A DNA stretch of 64,000 nucleotides from Trichomonas vaginalis G3. Lineage: Eukaryota; Parabasalia; Trichomonadida; Trichomonadidae. Where the stretch lies: assembly GCF_026262505.1 (NCBI RefSeq), contig NC_067205.1:4526001-4590000 (forward strand), in the 5' to 3' direction. Below the pieces are notes generated by a model. The model was not told where the DNA came from. It searched no databases and saw only the letters and a list, made by a program, of their open reading frames with translations. Below, piece by piece: positions 41,376 through 50,113 of this stretch. The translations under genes were made by a program, and so were the position numbers. How positions within the stretch are numbered: the first letter of the stretch is position 1; every line of letters begins with the position of its first letter.

Positions 41376-42194
41376 ATGAATTTTACAAAACCACCGTTAC
41401 CCTTCTTTGGAAATAAGAGTAGATGTAAAGATATTCTATTGAGAGAACTTAAGAAACTACCGAATGGTCTAACATTTGTAGATTTGTTCGGTGGAAGTTT
41501 CTATATATCTCATTTGTGCCATACTGTATTTCCTGACTCAGAGATTATATGCAATGACTTCGACAACTATATGAACCGTCTCAAACATATACCAGACACT
41601 AACAAAATATTGAAAGAGTTAAAAGAAAAGATACCTATAGGTAAGATGGAACGTATACCATTAGATAAGAAAAATATTGTAAGAGAGGTTTTGAAAAAAG
41701 CAGAGTATATTGACTGGGATAGTATATCTTCTAGACTATTATATAGTGGTTCTATAAGAGTTCATGACATTGAAACACTTATGTCAAACGTTTTATATCT
41801 TAACTATACAAAGGTTTTCAAAGAGGACATAGAAAAATATACTGAGGGTATAGAGTTTGTGAGATGTCGTTGGACAGAGTTGTATGAAAAATATAAAAAC
41901 AAGGAAAATGTTTTCTTTATAGTAGACCCGCCGTTCTTTAACACATACGATTTTCAATACCAAGCAGACTGGACTTTGAGAGACTCTTTAGAAACTTTAG
42001 ACGTTTTACATAACCATCCATGCTTTTACTTTACATCCGATAAAAGTGGTTTGGAAAGTGTCATGAGATGGTTAGAGGACATACATGACTATGAGTTTAT
42101 ATATGACAAGATAGAATATGAGAGAGGTCCTATAAACCGGAAAAAGTGTCATAACAAAGAAATTTTATTGGTAAGTAAATGTGGTTTGAAATAG
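41376..42194 (+). CDS. D12-class N6-adenine DNA methyltransferase (Dam-like)
   Basis: 272 residues from the ATG that follows TTTTTATTGTATATAAA. Motif I is PPLPFFGNKSRCKDILL (the FxGxK SAM-binding loop), motif X-like VDLFGGSFYISHL follows, and the catalytic motif IV is VDPPFF (DPPF, the DPPY class). This is the D12/Dam family, which methylates adenine in DNA using S-adenosylmethionine. In a virus-like element it may mark the element's own DNA. The frame looks whole. Its last codons overlap a small membrane-protein gene. Confidence 0.85.
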   Translation: MNFTKPPLPFFGNKSRCKDILLRELKKLPNGLTFVDLFGGSFYISHLCHTVFPDSEIICNDFDNYMNRLKHIPDTNKILKELKEKIPIGKMERIPLDKKNIVREVLKKAEYIDWDSISSRLLYSGSIRVHDIETLMSNVLYLNYTKVFKEDIEKYTEGIEFVRCRWTELYEKYKNKENVFFIVDPPFFNTYDFQYQADWTLRDSLETLDVLHNHPCFYFTSDKSGLESVMRWLEDIHDYEFIYDKIEYERGPINRKKCHNKEILLVSKCGLK

Positions 42195-42310
42195 GACTAC
42201 TTGTTTTAGGTTTTTTCCATTGTGTCATTTACTTATTTGACGTGGCAGAAAGATATAGAGAATATGAAGATGAACCAATACCAGCAAATGTTCAGCATAT
42301 GTACTCGTAA
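42179..42310 (+). CDS. Small single-helix membrane protein
   Basis: 43 residues, MWFEIGLLVLGFFHCVIYLF at the start: one hydrophobic helix, followed by a charged tail ending PANVQHMYS. It overlaps the end of the methyltransferase gene by 16 bp in another frame. Small membrane proteins of this sort are common in virus-like elements; the function is unknown. Confidence 0.45.
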   Translation: MWFEIGLLVLGFFHCVIYLFDVAERYREYEDEPIPANVQHMYS

Positions 42311-42333
42311 GAGATATTTTTATCTAATATTAA

Positions 42334-42645
42334 ATGGACGCACAGAACTTAGCGAATGCACAGCAACCTGGACAACCAAACCCAGAGAATATTCCAAATG
42401 AAGTTAGAATACAAACTGCAATGGCAAACTATGGTCAAGTGCCAACAGATGTACAAATGCAAACTGCCATGTCAAATGACGCTGCGTTAGGTTTGCCACC
42501 ATGGTATGCAAATATGAGATGGAAAGAGTTTTATACAAACCCTGAAGTGGATATAAACAACTCTATGCAGATGACGCGAACACAGGAGTTGACCCAGAAT
42601 ATGTTTTCTACCAGAGGAGAAATAGAATGTATGAGCTCCAGTTAA
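42334..42645 (+). CDS. Small Gln/Asn-rich element protein
   Basis: 103 residues. Two related stretches, VRIQTAMANYGQVP and VQMQTAMSNDAALG, form an internal repeat, followed by LPPWYANMRWKEFYTNPE. No family is recognised. It is preceded by the element-type start motif TTTTTATCTAATATTAA directly before the ATG. Whether the whole original protein is present is not clear. A virion role is only inferred from the neighbourhood. Confidence 0.45.
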   Translation: MDAQNLANAQQPGQPNPENIPNEVRIQTAMANYGQVPTDVQMQTAMSNDAALGLPPWYANMRWKEFYTNPEVDINNSMQMTRTQELTQNMFSTRGEIECMSSS

Positions 42646-42713
42646 AGAATGCAATGGAACTCAGAAGGAAACGTAAGAGACTAGGTGGACATTAGATTTT
42701 TACATATAGTAAA

Positions 42714-42958
42714 ATGGGTTTCTTCAGTAGTATTGGAAACTTCTTTCGAAATGTTGGAAGAGGTATATATGGAATGGAATAAAAACCGTAGGAAGAGGAA
42801 TTTGGAACGGAGTCAAAAATATTGGTAAAAGAGTAGGTCAGTTCGTTGGTATTATACCTAAAGACCCTGAACCAGAAGAGCAAGCTCCTGTTATACAACA
42901 GCCTGAACCTGCACCACAGTCTAGTTGGCAACCAAATCCAACACCTCAACCGTATTAA
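42714..42958 (+). pseudogene. Small amphipathic/Pro-rich element protein, broken
   Basis: Begins MGFFSSIGNFFRNVGRG, an amphipathic start like that of membrane-active minor capsid proteins, and has a Pro-, Gln- and Glu-rich end (PTPQPY). A TTTTTACATATAGTAAA motif directly precedes the ATG. A similar MGLFGALAG start occurs at 46194. Fossil, broken. Confidence 0.4.
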
Positions 42959-42960
42959 AA

Positions 42961-43809
42961 TTATATTTTTACCGTTCGATAGTAGTTGTATATGAGACTA
43001 AGTTCTAAGTAAAACGCATGGTATAATGGAACTATTCTCTTTCTTCCATCTGTTGTAAACCATACTTGAAAGTCTGAAATACTTCCACTCGGTGGTTCAT
43101 ATAGCTTTGTAGGTTTTTCGTAAAAGTCATTTGCCAAGCATAAAAAAGAGTTTTGGGCGCCAGAAAATGAAGCATGAACTATAATAGCATCTGAGTCGAA
43201 AACATTTTCATATGTTCCATTAGGGTTTTCGACTTCATAAAAGTTCGGGTGTACTGGATATTCTGCAGGCTGATTTAACATCCTCAAAAATCTATACCAT
43301 GCCAAGTTGTTATATTTTGTAGAAATATAAACGTCTTCTCCAAGGTCTTCTATTCTATCGATTTTAACAGTTGCATTTTTCCTGTCATATAAAATATCGA
43401 GATGGTACTCTCCTTCGTCAATGTTGTACTGTTTTGCATATTCGAGATAGATATCGTTTATTTTTTCTTGAAAAGCTTGAAGAGTTGTTTCTAAGTTTAC
43501 AAGCAAACTAACTTGTAAAAGTTTTCCCTGTTCAAATTTCTCATACGTACGTTTCTCTTTGTTATAGTATCGAATTTCAAAAGCGACCGTAAATGGGAAA
43601 CCATGTATGGCTTCTGAAATGAATTTCATTCTACGAAAGCCAATAGCTTTTGTGACGGATGGGTCTCTTAGCCATCTTAACGGGTAGTCAAAACGATAGC
43701 CTTCATGCTTTACGGTCTCTGTCTCAAACTTTTGACCGACATTCGTAAAAAGTTCATCTAATGGTTTAGTTGTAGCAACTCTAGAATTTTCTTTTTCTAT
43801 TGAAAGCAT
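42961..43809 (-). CDS. Element protein of an internal paralogue pair (copy A)
   Basis: 282 residues, paralogous to the plus-strand protein at 48046. Both start with a short lysine-rich head (VATTKPLDELFTN / VADTKPLDYIFTN), share RFDYPLRWL, KAIGFRRM and HASFSGAQNSFLC, and end with FYEPPSGSISDFQVWFTTDG-type and FYLELSLIYNY-type blocks. The beta-rich, cysteine-poor composition suits a structural (penton- or vertex-like) protein, but no family is recognised. Start at the ATG next to an 18-bp divergent promoter. It looks whole. Confidence 0.55.
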   Translation of the reverse strand: MLSIEKENSRVATTKPLDELFTNVGQKFETETVKHEGYRFDYPLRWLRDPSVTKAIGFRRMKFISEAIHGFPFTVAFEIRYYNKEKRTYEKFEQGKLLQVSLLVNLETTLQAFQEKINDIYLEYAKQYNIDEGEYHLDILYDRKNATVKIDRIEDLGEDVYISTKYNNLAWYRFLRMLNQPAEYPVHPNFYEVENPNGTYENVFDSDAIIVHASFSGAQNSFLCLANDFYEKPTKLYEPPSGSISDFQVWFTTDGRKRIVPLYHAFYLELSLIYNYYRTVKI

Positions 43810-43827
43810 ATTTTATCTAGAATAAAA
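43810..43827. promoter_or_regulatory. 18-bp divergent promoter
   Basis: ATTTTATCTAGAATAAAA separates the ATGs of two divergent genes. It is nearly palindromic (TTTTAT-CTAG-AATAAAA) and recurs, with the same 18-bp spacing, at 59136-59153. Confidence 0.6.
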
Positions 43828-44610
43828 ATGTCGAAAGAAACAGCGTCTATGAGAGAAATACAACACAACCGACAACTCATTTTGCAAGCTCTAAATAAGA
43901 ACACAACAAACTTTTCAAACTATTCTAAGATATCTGAGTCATTGAAAGAAGGAAACTTAAAACTGACGATAAACCCATTGACAGACGAGTTTCTGTTTCA
44001 AGACAGTAAGAACCATACTGTTTGTGTAAATCCAACAAAAGGAACTTTAAACGAGAAGCCTATAAAAGAACTTCTTTTGAAAGCAGATGTTGACAACAAA
44101 GCTGACAAAGAGTATGTCATTGAAAAAGTTCAAGAAGAACATGACAGAGCAGATGCAACATATGCAACGAAAGAACATACTCATCCTGAACTAGCGGACA
44201 AAACATATGTTGACAATAAAATGTCAAGTGAAGTGACAAGAGCTGACAAAGAATATTCTAAAAAGACTCATACACATACCATTGCAAATATTACAAACTT
44301 ACAAGAAACCTTAAACAGGAAAAGTGACGTTGGACATACACATACCATTGCAAATATTACAAACTTACAAGAAACCTTAAACAGGAAAAGTGACGTTGGA
44401 CATACACATACCATTGCAAATATTACAAACTTACAAGAAACCATAAACAGGAAAAGTGACGTTGGACATACACATACATCTTCTGAAATAACAGACTTAA
44501 ACGTTAGCCTTGAAAAGAAGGCAGATAAGAACCATACACACGATTTCTTCGCAACTGTTGGTATAGAAAATATTGAAGGAACGGTTGAAGAAACTGGTGG
44601 GATGTATTAA
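43828..44610 (+). CDS. Tail-fibre-like repeat protein
   Basis: 260 residues. The first ~90 are helical. Then come KADKEYVIEKVQEEH-type coiled-coil blocks and a run of HTHTIANITNLQETLNRKSD repeats (22 residues, 66 bp, three near-identical copies plus variants). HTHT-containing repeats of this type are typical of phage tail fibres and of trimeric virion spikes. It is followed by a collar-type gene, so the pair probably made one spike or fibre apparatus. The element is a fossil; whether this gene is complete is not judged here. Confidence 0.65.
   Translation: MSKETASMREIQHNRQLILQALNKNTTNFSNYSKISESLKEGNLKLTINPLTDEFLFQDSKNHTVCVNPTKGTLNEKPIKELLLKADVDNKADKEYVIEKVQEEHDRADATYATKEHTHPELADKTYVDNKMSSEVTRADKEYSKKTHTHTIANITNLQETLNRKSDVGHTHTIANITNLQETLNRKSDVGHTHTIANITNLQETINRKSDVGHTHTSSEITDLNVSLEKKADKNHTHDFFATVGIENIEGTVEETGGMY
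44269..44478 (+). repeat. 66-bp in-frame tandem repeat
   Basis: CATACACATACCATTGCAAA begins copies at about 44270, 44336 and 44402 with an exact 66-bp period. The copies are almost identical, so the array is recent. Confidence 0.9.
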
Positions 44611-44666
44611 ATTGGAAACCTCCTAACTTTCCACAAGGTTTAACATCGGAGGATGACATAACAACG

Positions 44667-45224
44667 ATGAAATACACTAGATGTAGAAATGTCTATGTCA
44701 TGGAGGATGAAAACAATGTTAAATTCACTGCTCAAGATTTATATGATAAAAAAGCTGACAAAACAGAGCTTCAAACGTTAAAGACAGAAATACTTCAAAC
44801 AGTATATCCTATAGGTTCTATTTACACGTCAATGAACTCTACCAAACCAGAAGTAGTACTTGGTTTTGGAACTTGGACTCAAATAGTCGACAGGTTTTTG
44901 TATTGTGCAAACTCTTCAAAGGAAACAGGTGGAAGTAAAACGATTTCAGGTGCAAATTTACCTGCGCACAGTCACTACATAGATTTAAGTACATCTGAAG
45001 CAGGTTGGCATAAGCATAGATTTTGGGATTGGTCAGCAATGAAAAAAGGTAAAGGATATGATGTTAAAGACGACGTTCAGTTTGCTATAAATTGTTTCTG
45101 GGGTAGCACACAGGGAGAAGGAAACCATACACATCGCGTTTCAGGGTATACACAAACAACGGGACAAAGTAAAGACTACATGCCACCTTACATGACAGTT
45201 TACGCATGGTATAGAATTGCTTAG
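44667..45224 (+). CDS. Phage tail-collar-like domain protein
   Basis: 185 residues. YPIGSIYTSMNSTKPEVVLG leads into FGTWTQIVDRFLY, SGANLPAHSHYIDL, and the final YMPPYMTVYAWYRIA. This is the receptor-binding tip/collar fold found at the ends of phage tail fibres, also known from some large eukaryotic DNA viruses. The His-rich turns (HSHY, HKHR, HTHR) are metal-binding or trimer contacts in relatives. It follows the fibre-repeat gene on the same strand. A role in host attachment is inferred from the family. Confidence 0.75.
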   Translation: MKYTRCRNVYVMEDENNVKFTAQDLYDKKADKTELQTLKTEILQTVYPIGSIYTSMNSTKPEVVLGFGTWTQIVDRFLYCANSSKETGGSKTISGANLPAHSHYIDLSTSEAGWHKHRFWDWSAMKKGKGYDVKDDVQFAINCFWGSTQGEGNHTHRVSGYTQTTGQSKDYMPPYMTVYAWYRIA

Positions 45225-46180
45225 TCGTCATTTTCAACTTCTTTAGCATATTCGTCAGGAGTTGTCTTATATTTGTTAGGAACTGTCTTTGAAAGTATAC
45301 CACCTTGAACTTTGACAAGTTTGAAACGAGGTCTGACAATAGTAGTTTTATCTTCTGCTTGCAGTGTGTACATTTTGCCATGTTTGCCTAAAACTTCATA
45401 ATATTCTCTGTATACTTTCTTCTATTTTTACGAACACGAATGCGAGTACCTGTCGAGTTCCCATTGTTGTCATAGTCAATAGTATTTTCATATGGGTCGC
45501 GTTTAGGTATTTCTATTTTTACTTTGTCACCTTTCTTAAGTTTGAAGCCTGGCATTCTTTCTTGTTTGTCTCTTTTGACTAAACTATTAAATATATAGTC
45601 TTTCTCTAAGTCGGGGTTGTTTTTCATTTCTTCAGGGAGTGGTTTCCCAAACCTTTTTGTTTACGGGTATTGTAAATATTTAAAACTTGTCTCATCTTTG
45701 CCATGGAGAAGTGTCTATACTTGTCGTCATATGACATTTCATCTACCTCACCACCTTGTGGTTGGTTTAAGTCTCTTAAGATTTTTATACAACTGTCAAT
45801 GACACCAAGAGCAGAATGGTTTTGGTCGACAATGAAATATTGGTTTACATTTTTGAACGCAGATAGTTTTTAATATCGTCTGATTTGAAAGAACTTTCAC
45901 AGTCAGATGTCAGTTTTGTTGGATGGTATTTGTCAACGAATATTGTCAAAGCAGTTTTCACATCTAAAATATTTTTGGACCGTAATGGTATGGCTTCACA
46001 GTATCTTGTGTTTTGACCGACAAATATTACCAGTATGGAGGTCCATCTGTTCTAACTCTCGGAATGTTTTCCAAGATATCCATAAACCAAGCACATTTGG
46101 GTTGAACTAAAGATTTTTACCATGAGTGCTTTCTTTGTTGCTTTAGAAACATACGGGTCCTTGTTTGGATTCGTCATTTT
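45225..46180 (-). pseudogene. Retroviral-type (DDE) integrase, broken
   Basis: Minus-strand segments carry rve integrase features, including the catalytic-core-like KLTSDCESSFKSDD and an end domain with FKLKKGDKVKIEIPKRDPYE resembling the SH3/chromo-like tail of Maverick integrases. This gene class defines Maverick/Polinton elements. Fossil, with several breaks. Confidence 0.65.
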
Positions 46181-46193
46181 TACCCCATAAGAA

Positions 46194-46592
46194 ATGGGTT
46201 TATTTGGCGCATTAGCAGGAGTTGCATCCAGATTTTTGCCCGCAGTGGGAACAATAGCCAGAGGTGTATTTGAGTTGGAAGGAAGATTTTGAGTACATTA
46301 GGTATACTTAAAGAGAAAGCACACTATTATACAAACTGTACAGAAAGGTTGGGATGTAGCACGAGATGCAGCAAATCTTATTCCAAATCCTGAAACAAGA
46401 GGAAAAGTTCAAGGATGGATGGACAATGTAGGAAGACAAGCAGGAAACTATTATAACAAAGCAAATGACTACTATAACCAAGCAGGACACTATATGGACC
46501 AAGGTGAAAGATTCTTTAACAGAGGATATAACCATGCACAACAGTGGGTAAACAATAACCAACCGCAACCGCCTCAAACGTGGGGAATGTAA
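46194..46592 (+). pseudogene. Small amphipathic minor-capsid-like protein, broken
   Basis: Starts MGLFGALAGVASRFLPAVG, a glycine/alanine amphipathic helix. Distal parts are rich in Tyr, Asn, Gln and Gly (for example NYYNKANDYYNQAGHYMDQG). The combination resembles membrane-active minor capsid proteins of adenovirus pVI type, but homology is not proved. Fossil, broken. Confidence 0.4.
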
Positions 46593-46610
46593 ATTTTTTA
46601 CTGAGATGAA
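46593..46610 (+). promoter_or_regulatory. Start-proximal element motif ATTTTTTACTGAGATGAA
   Basis: The 18-mer abuts the ATG at 46611. An identical copy abuts the ATG at 46783, and a 16/18 match abuts the major capsid gene on the other strand (61073-61090). Confidence 0.6.
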
Positions 46611-46763
46611 ATGAACAATACAGCATTGAGACAAATGGGTTCAAGATGGATTTGTCGACTTCCAGCAGTTACACAACGTGTTTGTCAAGTCCTCCCTATA
46701 CCTCAGGAAGTTTTAGACCGACTTAAAAAACCTAAACAACCAGTTGAAAACAAACCAAACTAA
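46611..46763 (+). CDS. 50-residue basic element protein
   Basis: MNNTALRQMGSRWICRLPAV at the start, then a Lys/Pro-rich end (LKKPKQPVENKPN). It has the 18-bp start motif directly before its ATG, which is the main reason to call it a gene. Basic and cysteine-containing; a DNA-binding core role is possible but unproved. Confidence 0.5.
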   Translation: MNNTALRQMGSRWICRLPAVTQRVCQVLPIPQEVLDRLKKPKQPVENKPN

Positions 46764-46764
46764 A

Positions 46765-46782
46765 ATTTTTTACTGAGATGAA
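46765..46782 (+). promoter_or_regulatory. Start-proximal element motif, second copy
   Basis: ATTTTTTACTGAGATGAA, identical to 46593-46610 and also abutting an ATG. It overlaps the very end of the previous gene's 3' flank. Confidence 0.6.
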
Positions 46783-47079
46783 ATGACCGAAGAAGTTGAA
46801 ACGGTAGATTTGACACCACAAACAAAAAGTTCAGAACCATTGTCAAAACCTGTCAAAGAACTTACAGATGAAGAGAAAAATTCAATAATAGAAAGTGCCA
46901 GGTCTGGAAATACAAACCCTAACTACAAAGTCACTTTTCATAGAAATGGAACGGCTAGTATCTCAAAAAAGAAACAGACTCTCACAAATAAAATATTGAA
47001 GTCTGAAGGAGCTTTCGAGACAACAGATGGAAAAGTTTACTTCACTGACAAACAGTTCATATATAGAACATCTCATTGA
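46783..47079 (+). CDS. 98-residue element protein, unknown
   Basis: MTEEVETVDLTPQTKSSEPL, an acidic Ser/Thr/Pro head, then a basic body (NPNYKVTFHRNGTASISKKK). No family is recognised. It is preceded by the 18-bp start motif and follows the 50-residue gene after 19 bp. It looks whole. Confidence 0.5.
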   Translation: MTEEVETVDLTPQTKSSEPLSKPVKELTDEEKNSIIESARSGNTNPNYKVTFHRNGTASISKKKQTLTNKILKSEGAFETTDGKVYFTDKQFIYRTSH

Positions 47080-47142
47080 CTTAGAGTCGAAATATTCTAA
47101 ACTTTACAACAAACACAAAAGTTGAAAGGAAAACAAAAACAA

Positions 47143-47371
47143 ATGGCATATGATATTTACGAAGATACTAACGACACAACCATACCTGCAAGTGAGGTAA
47201 AGTCAGAGGAACCAAAAAGTGACGAAAAAACCAATAGAAGAAGGTGAGCCAAAAACTGAAGATAAACCAAAACCAAAGTTTAGTTTGGAAACTACTAAAA
47301 CAAGTCAACCTTCATTAGCTGGTATGGGTTGGCGTCAAAGGCTTATGGCAGCAGGTGGTTATGTTAAGTAA
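47143..47371 (+). pseudogene. Small acidic element protein, broken
   Basis: Starts MAYDIYEDTNDTTIPASEVK; the distal part ends with GMGWRQRLMAAGGYVK. Charged Glu/Lys/Pro-rich composition. Fossil, broken. No family recognised. Confidence 0.35.
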
Positions 47372-47435
47372 AAGAAAAACATTGCATGAAATAAAAAACA
47401 TTTTTTAAAAAATATATTTTTTTATTTTATTTGAA

Positions 47436-48020
47436 ATGTACGTTGAGTTTGTTGAAGAAGACCGTTGGGAAACTTGTTTGTTAGATGAGAAATATGAAAT
47501 TCACTGTTCTGAGCCTTTTGAAGTCAGAAACAAAAAGACAAAAAGAGTTTTAAGCGAATGGGAGCAAAATGACGGATATGCTAGGATGAGGATTGGTGGA
47601 AAACACTATTTTAAACATGTTGTCATTGCAACTCATTTTATACCAAACCCTAACAATCTACCTTTTGTAGACCACATAAACCATATAAGAAACGACAATA
47701 GACTTGAAAACTTACGTTGGGTCACTTGTTCTGAAAACAGTAAGAACATAGGCAAATTTAGAGATATTGTATTCGAATTTGTCGACGAACTAGAAGATGA
47801 AGCAATTGAAATTACAGACTATGGTAAGCATACGTTTGAGTTTTACTACTATAGCGAAGAACAGGACTCTTTCTACCTTTATACCGGCGTAAACTATAGA
47901 AAATTACAAGTATGTTTTACTAAGGCAGGCTGTGCTTATGTAAACACTAGAGATACAGATGGAAAACACGTTCATATATTTCTCAACAAATTCAAGAAGC
48001 TATATGGCATATTATTTTAA
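47436..48020 (+). CDS. HNH endonuclease (homing type)
   Basis: 194 residues. The middle holds KHVVIATHFIPNPNNLPFVD leading to DHINHIRNDNRLENLRWVT, with CSENSKN: the HNH fold with DH, an Asn and the trailing Asn typical of phage HNH homing enzymes that accompany NUMOD domains. The N-terminus (EVRNKKTKRVLSEWEQNDGY) is NUMOD4-like. Such enzymes nick DNA and spread selfishly among phages and large viruses. The frame looks whole. The T-rich TATTTTTTTATTTTATTTGAA precedes the ATG. Confidence 0.8.
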   Translation: MYVEFVEEDRWETCLLDEKYEIHCSEPFEVRNKKTKRVLSEWEQNDGYARMRIGGKHYFKHVVIATHFIPNPNNLPFVDHINHIRNDNRLENLRWVTCSENSKNIGKFRDIVFEFVDELEDEAIEITDYGKHTFEFYYYSEEQDSFYLYTGVNYRKLQVCFTKAGCAYVNTRDTDGKHVHIFLNKFKKLYGILF

Positions 48021-48045
48021 AACAATATATTTTTACATATATTAA

Positions 48046-48906
48046 ATGCTTCAGGTTGAAAAACAAAGAACAAAAGTAGCAGATACAAAACCGTTAGACT
48101 ATATCTTTACAAATGCTGGTAGGACAATATCAGATGAAGAAATTTCATCCCGAACATACAGGTTTGACTATCCAATTCGTTGGCTTCAAAGTCCTTCAGA
48201 TGCAAAGGCAATAGGATTTAGAAGAGTTTTGTTTTCAAAAAGAACTAACGCATTTATGTTCGCAGTATATTTTCATGGGCAGTATAAAGGTTCTGATGGT
48301 CTAATAGACAAATTTGACGAAATGAGAATCTTTACAGTTCGTTCAGACGAAAGTCTTGAGAAAACTCTAAATGACTTTCAAACTCAAATGAACAAATATT
48401 ATTGGGAATTTCAAGAAAAATACGACTCTTTACTAAATGGAACATACTATCTGAAACTAGAATATGACAAGATGAACTCCACCGTTTTATTTCAAAGGAT
48501 TGAAATTAACCCTCCAAGAGATACACAGTTTTTATTTTGGGAAGTAGACAAACGTTCTTGGGCACAATTTCTTCGGTTACTAAACCAGAACGAACCATTA
48601 CCACCAGATGGTCCATTTAAATTTATACTTCCACCAGCAGATTTGACAGTTTATAGAAACGTGTTTGACCCTCAAAATGTTATGTGTCATGCAAGTTTCA
48701 GTTCAAGCAACAATAGTTTTCTATGTATTGGTAAGGACTTTTATGACTTTGCTTCTAAATTCTACGAACCACCTAGTAACAGTTTCTCTGACTTTCAAGT
48801 TTGGTTCACAACAAACGGTGTGCAGCATATAATACCATTGTACTATGACTTTTATCTCGAATTGTCTTTCATATACAACTACGGAGAAGTGCTGAAAAAG
48901 TATTGA
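48046..48906 (+). CDS. Element protein of an internal paralogue pair (copy B)
   Basis: 286 residues, paralogue of the minus-strand protein at 42961-43809. Shared blocks include TYRFDYPIRWLQSPSDAKAI, HASFSSSNNSFLCIGKDFYD and FYEPPSNSFSDFQVWFTTNG, with a common FYLELSFIYNY end. The pair is diverged to roughly 40 % identity by eye, so the duplication is old compared with the other repeats here. A structural role is likely but unproved. Preceded by TATTTTTACATATATTAA. It looks whole. Confidence 0.55.
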   Translation: MLQVEKQRTKVADTKPLDYIFTNAGRTISDEEISSRTYRFDYPIRWLQSPSDAKAIGFRRVLFSKRTNAFMFAVYFHGQYKGSDGLIDKFDEMRIFTVRSDESLEKTLNDFQTQMNKYYWEFQEKYDSLLNGTYYLKLEYDKMNSTVLFQRIEINPPRDTQFLFWEVDKRSWAQFLRLLNQNEPLPPDGPFKFILPPADLTVYRNVFDPQNVMCHASFSSSNNSFLCIGKDFYDFASKFYEPPSNSFSDFQVWFTTNGVQHIIPLYYDFYLELSFIYNYGEVLKKY

Positions 48907-49019
48907 ATGTGAAGATATTAGAAAATAACATTTTTTCTAACATCGTAGAAAACTCATGAAAACAATTTATTTTTGACACTTTCACAAAAAACATAAAAAA
49001 GTGAGTTAAAATGAGATGT

Positions 49020-49385
49020 TTACTGAACTGGTTGGATGTCGCCTTCTGAGGTTATGTAGAACGGCCGTCCTGAGAAGTGGAACAGTGCTCTGAGAATTTG
49101 TATAATTCGTGGAATTGGACTCTCTCTGTTTGGAAGTTGTATCCATGGGCGCTTTGCAAAGAACTTGAGAAGAGCTTCTTTCTTCATCTCCTTTATGTCG
49201 TCTACAGGAGTTTTTTCTGGTATTTGAATTGGAATTCCGGTTTCAATTTCGATTTTCAGCGCACCTCTTCCAGACAACCAGAAGCCGAGGGACTTGTTGG
49301 CTTTGTCCTTGCGCAAGTACTGCTTAACAACTTCATTTATCTCTATAAGGTAAATTGCCTCATCTAATGGCTCGATGTTGTCCAT
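49020..49385 (-). CDS. 121-residue element protein of unknown family
   Basis: Starts MDNIEPLDEAIYLIEINEVV and ends FHFSGRPFYITSEGDIQPVQ. The LDEAIYLIEI start recurs in shorter form at 54252 (FDETIYLIEL). At both places the gene start abuts a minisatellite and a Pro-rich plus-strand segment lies beyond it. No domain recognised. Confidence 0.45.
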   Translation of the reverse strand: MDNIEPLDEAIYLIEINEVVKQYLRKDKANKSLGFWLSGRGALKIEIETGIPIQIPEKTPVDDIKEMKKEALLKFFAKRPWIQLPNRESPIPRIIQILRALFHFSGRPFYITSEGDIQPVQ

Positions 49386-49390
49386 TGCAC

Positions 49391-49760
49391 TGCTTCAGAA
49401 CAATACTTGTACTTTTTCAGAACAATACTTGTACTGTTTCAGAACAATACTTGTACTTTTTCAGAACAATACTTGCACTGCTTCAGAACAATACTTGTAC
49501 TTTTTCAGAACAAGACTTGTACTTTTTCAGAACAATACTTGTTCTTTTTCAGAACAAATTTCCCGTAAAAGCTCTCAATTTGTGAGAAAAATTTTCTGTT
49601 TCAGAACAATACTTGTACTTTTTCAGAACAATACTTGTACTGTTTCAGAACAATACTTGTACTTTTTCAGAACAATACTTGTACTTTTTCAGAACAATAC
49701 TTGCACTGCTTCAGAACAATATTTGTACTTTTTCAGAACAATATTTGTACTGTTTCAAGA
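49391..49760. repeat. 22-bp minisatellite, about 15 copies
   Basis: Unit AGAACAATACTTGTACTTTT plus TC, with TT/TG/GC variants near the end. Two blocks of about 8 and 7 copies are split by a 46-bp unique spacer. As 22 is not a multiple of 3, all plus-strand frames are open by chance and give repetitive peptides that are not real. Confidence 0.9.
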
Positions 49761-49763
49761 CAA

Positions 49764-50089
49764 TGTCCGACGTACCACCAACCGAGCCCATTCCCAAACC
49801 AGAGGAACCTAAAGCACCAGCCCCTGCACCTCAGCAACCTCAGTTCCAGCAATTCCAATCTCAATCCAAATTACTACCAATTCCAATACAAATCGAAGAG
49901 AGACCAAGAGTTCGAAGAAGGTCTGAACCGCTTACGCAAAGAGTATGCTACAGCTCCAACCCTTGGTTGTTCCAGCAATTCCAATCTCAATCCAAATTAC
50001 TACCAATCTCAATCCAAATCGAAGAGAGACCAAGAGTTCGAAGAAGGTCTGAACCGCTTACGCAAAGAGTATGCTACAGCTCCAATTGA
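49764..50089 (+). CDS. Pro/Gln-rich element protein with an internal duplication
   Basis: Begins MSDVPPTEPIPKPEEPKAPA after the minisatellite. A ~116-bp block (TTCCAGCAATTCCAATCTCA...) is duplicated with a 126-bp period at 49844 and 49970. Two frames stay open through the block and the sequence does not decide which is coding. Part of the fossil element; no further reading is attempted. Confidence 0.35.
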
Positions 50090-50113
50090 GAGAAAGTTGT
50101 TGCTAAATTCAGT

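Noticed and set aside
49355-49812. Long plus-strand frames with repeated FRTILVLFQNNTCT-type peptides
   Set aside because: Translation of a 22-bp minisatellite; all three frames are open and no start context is present.
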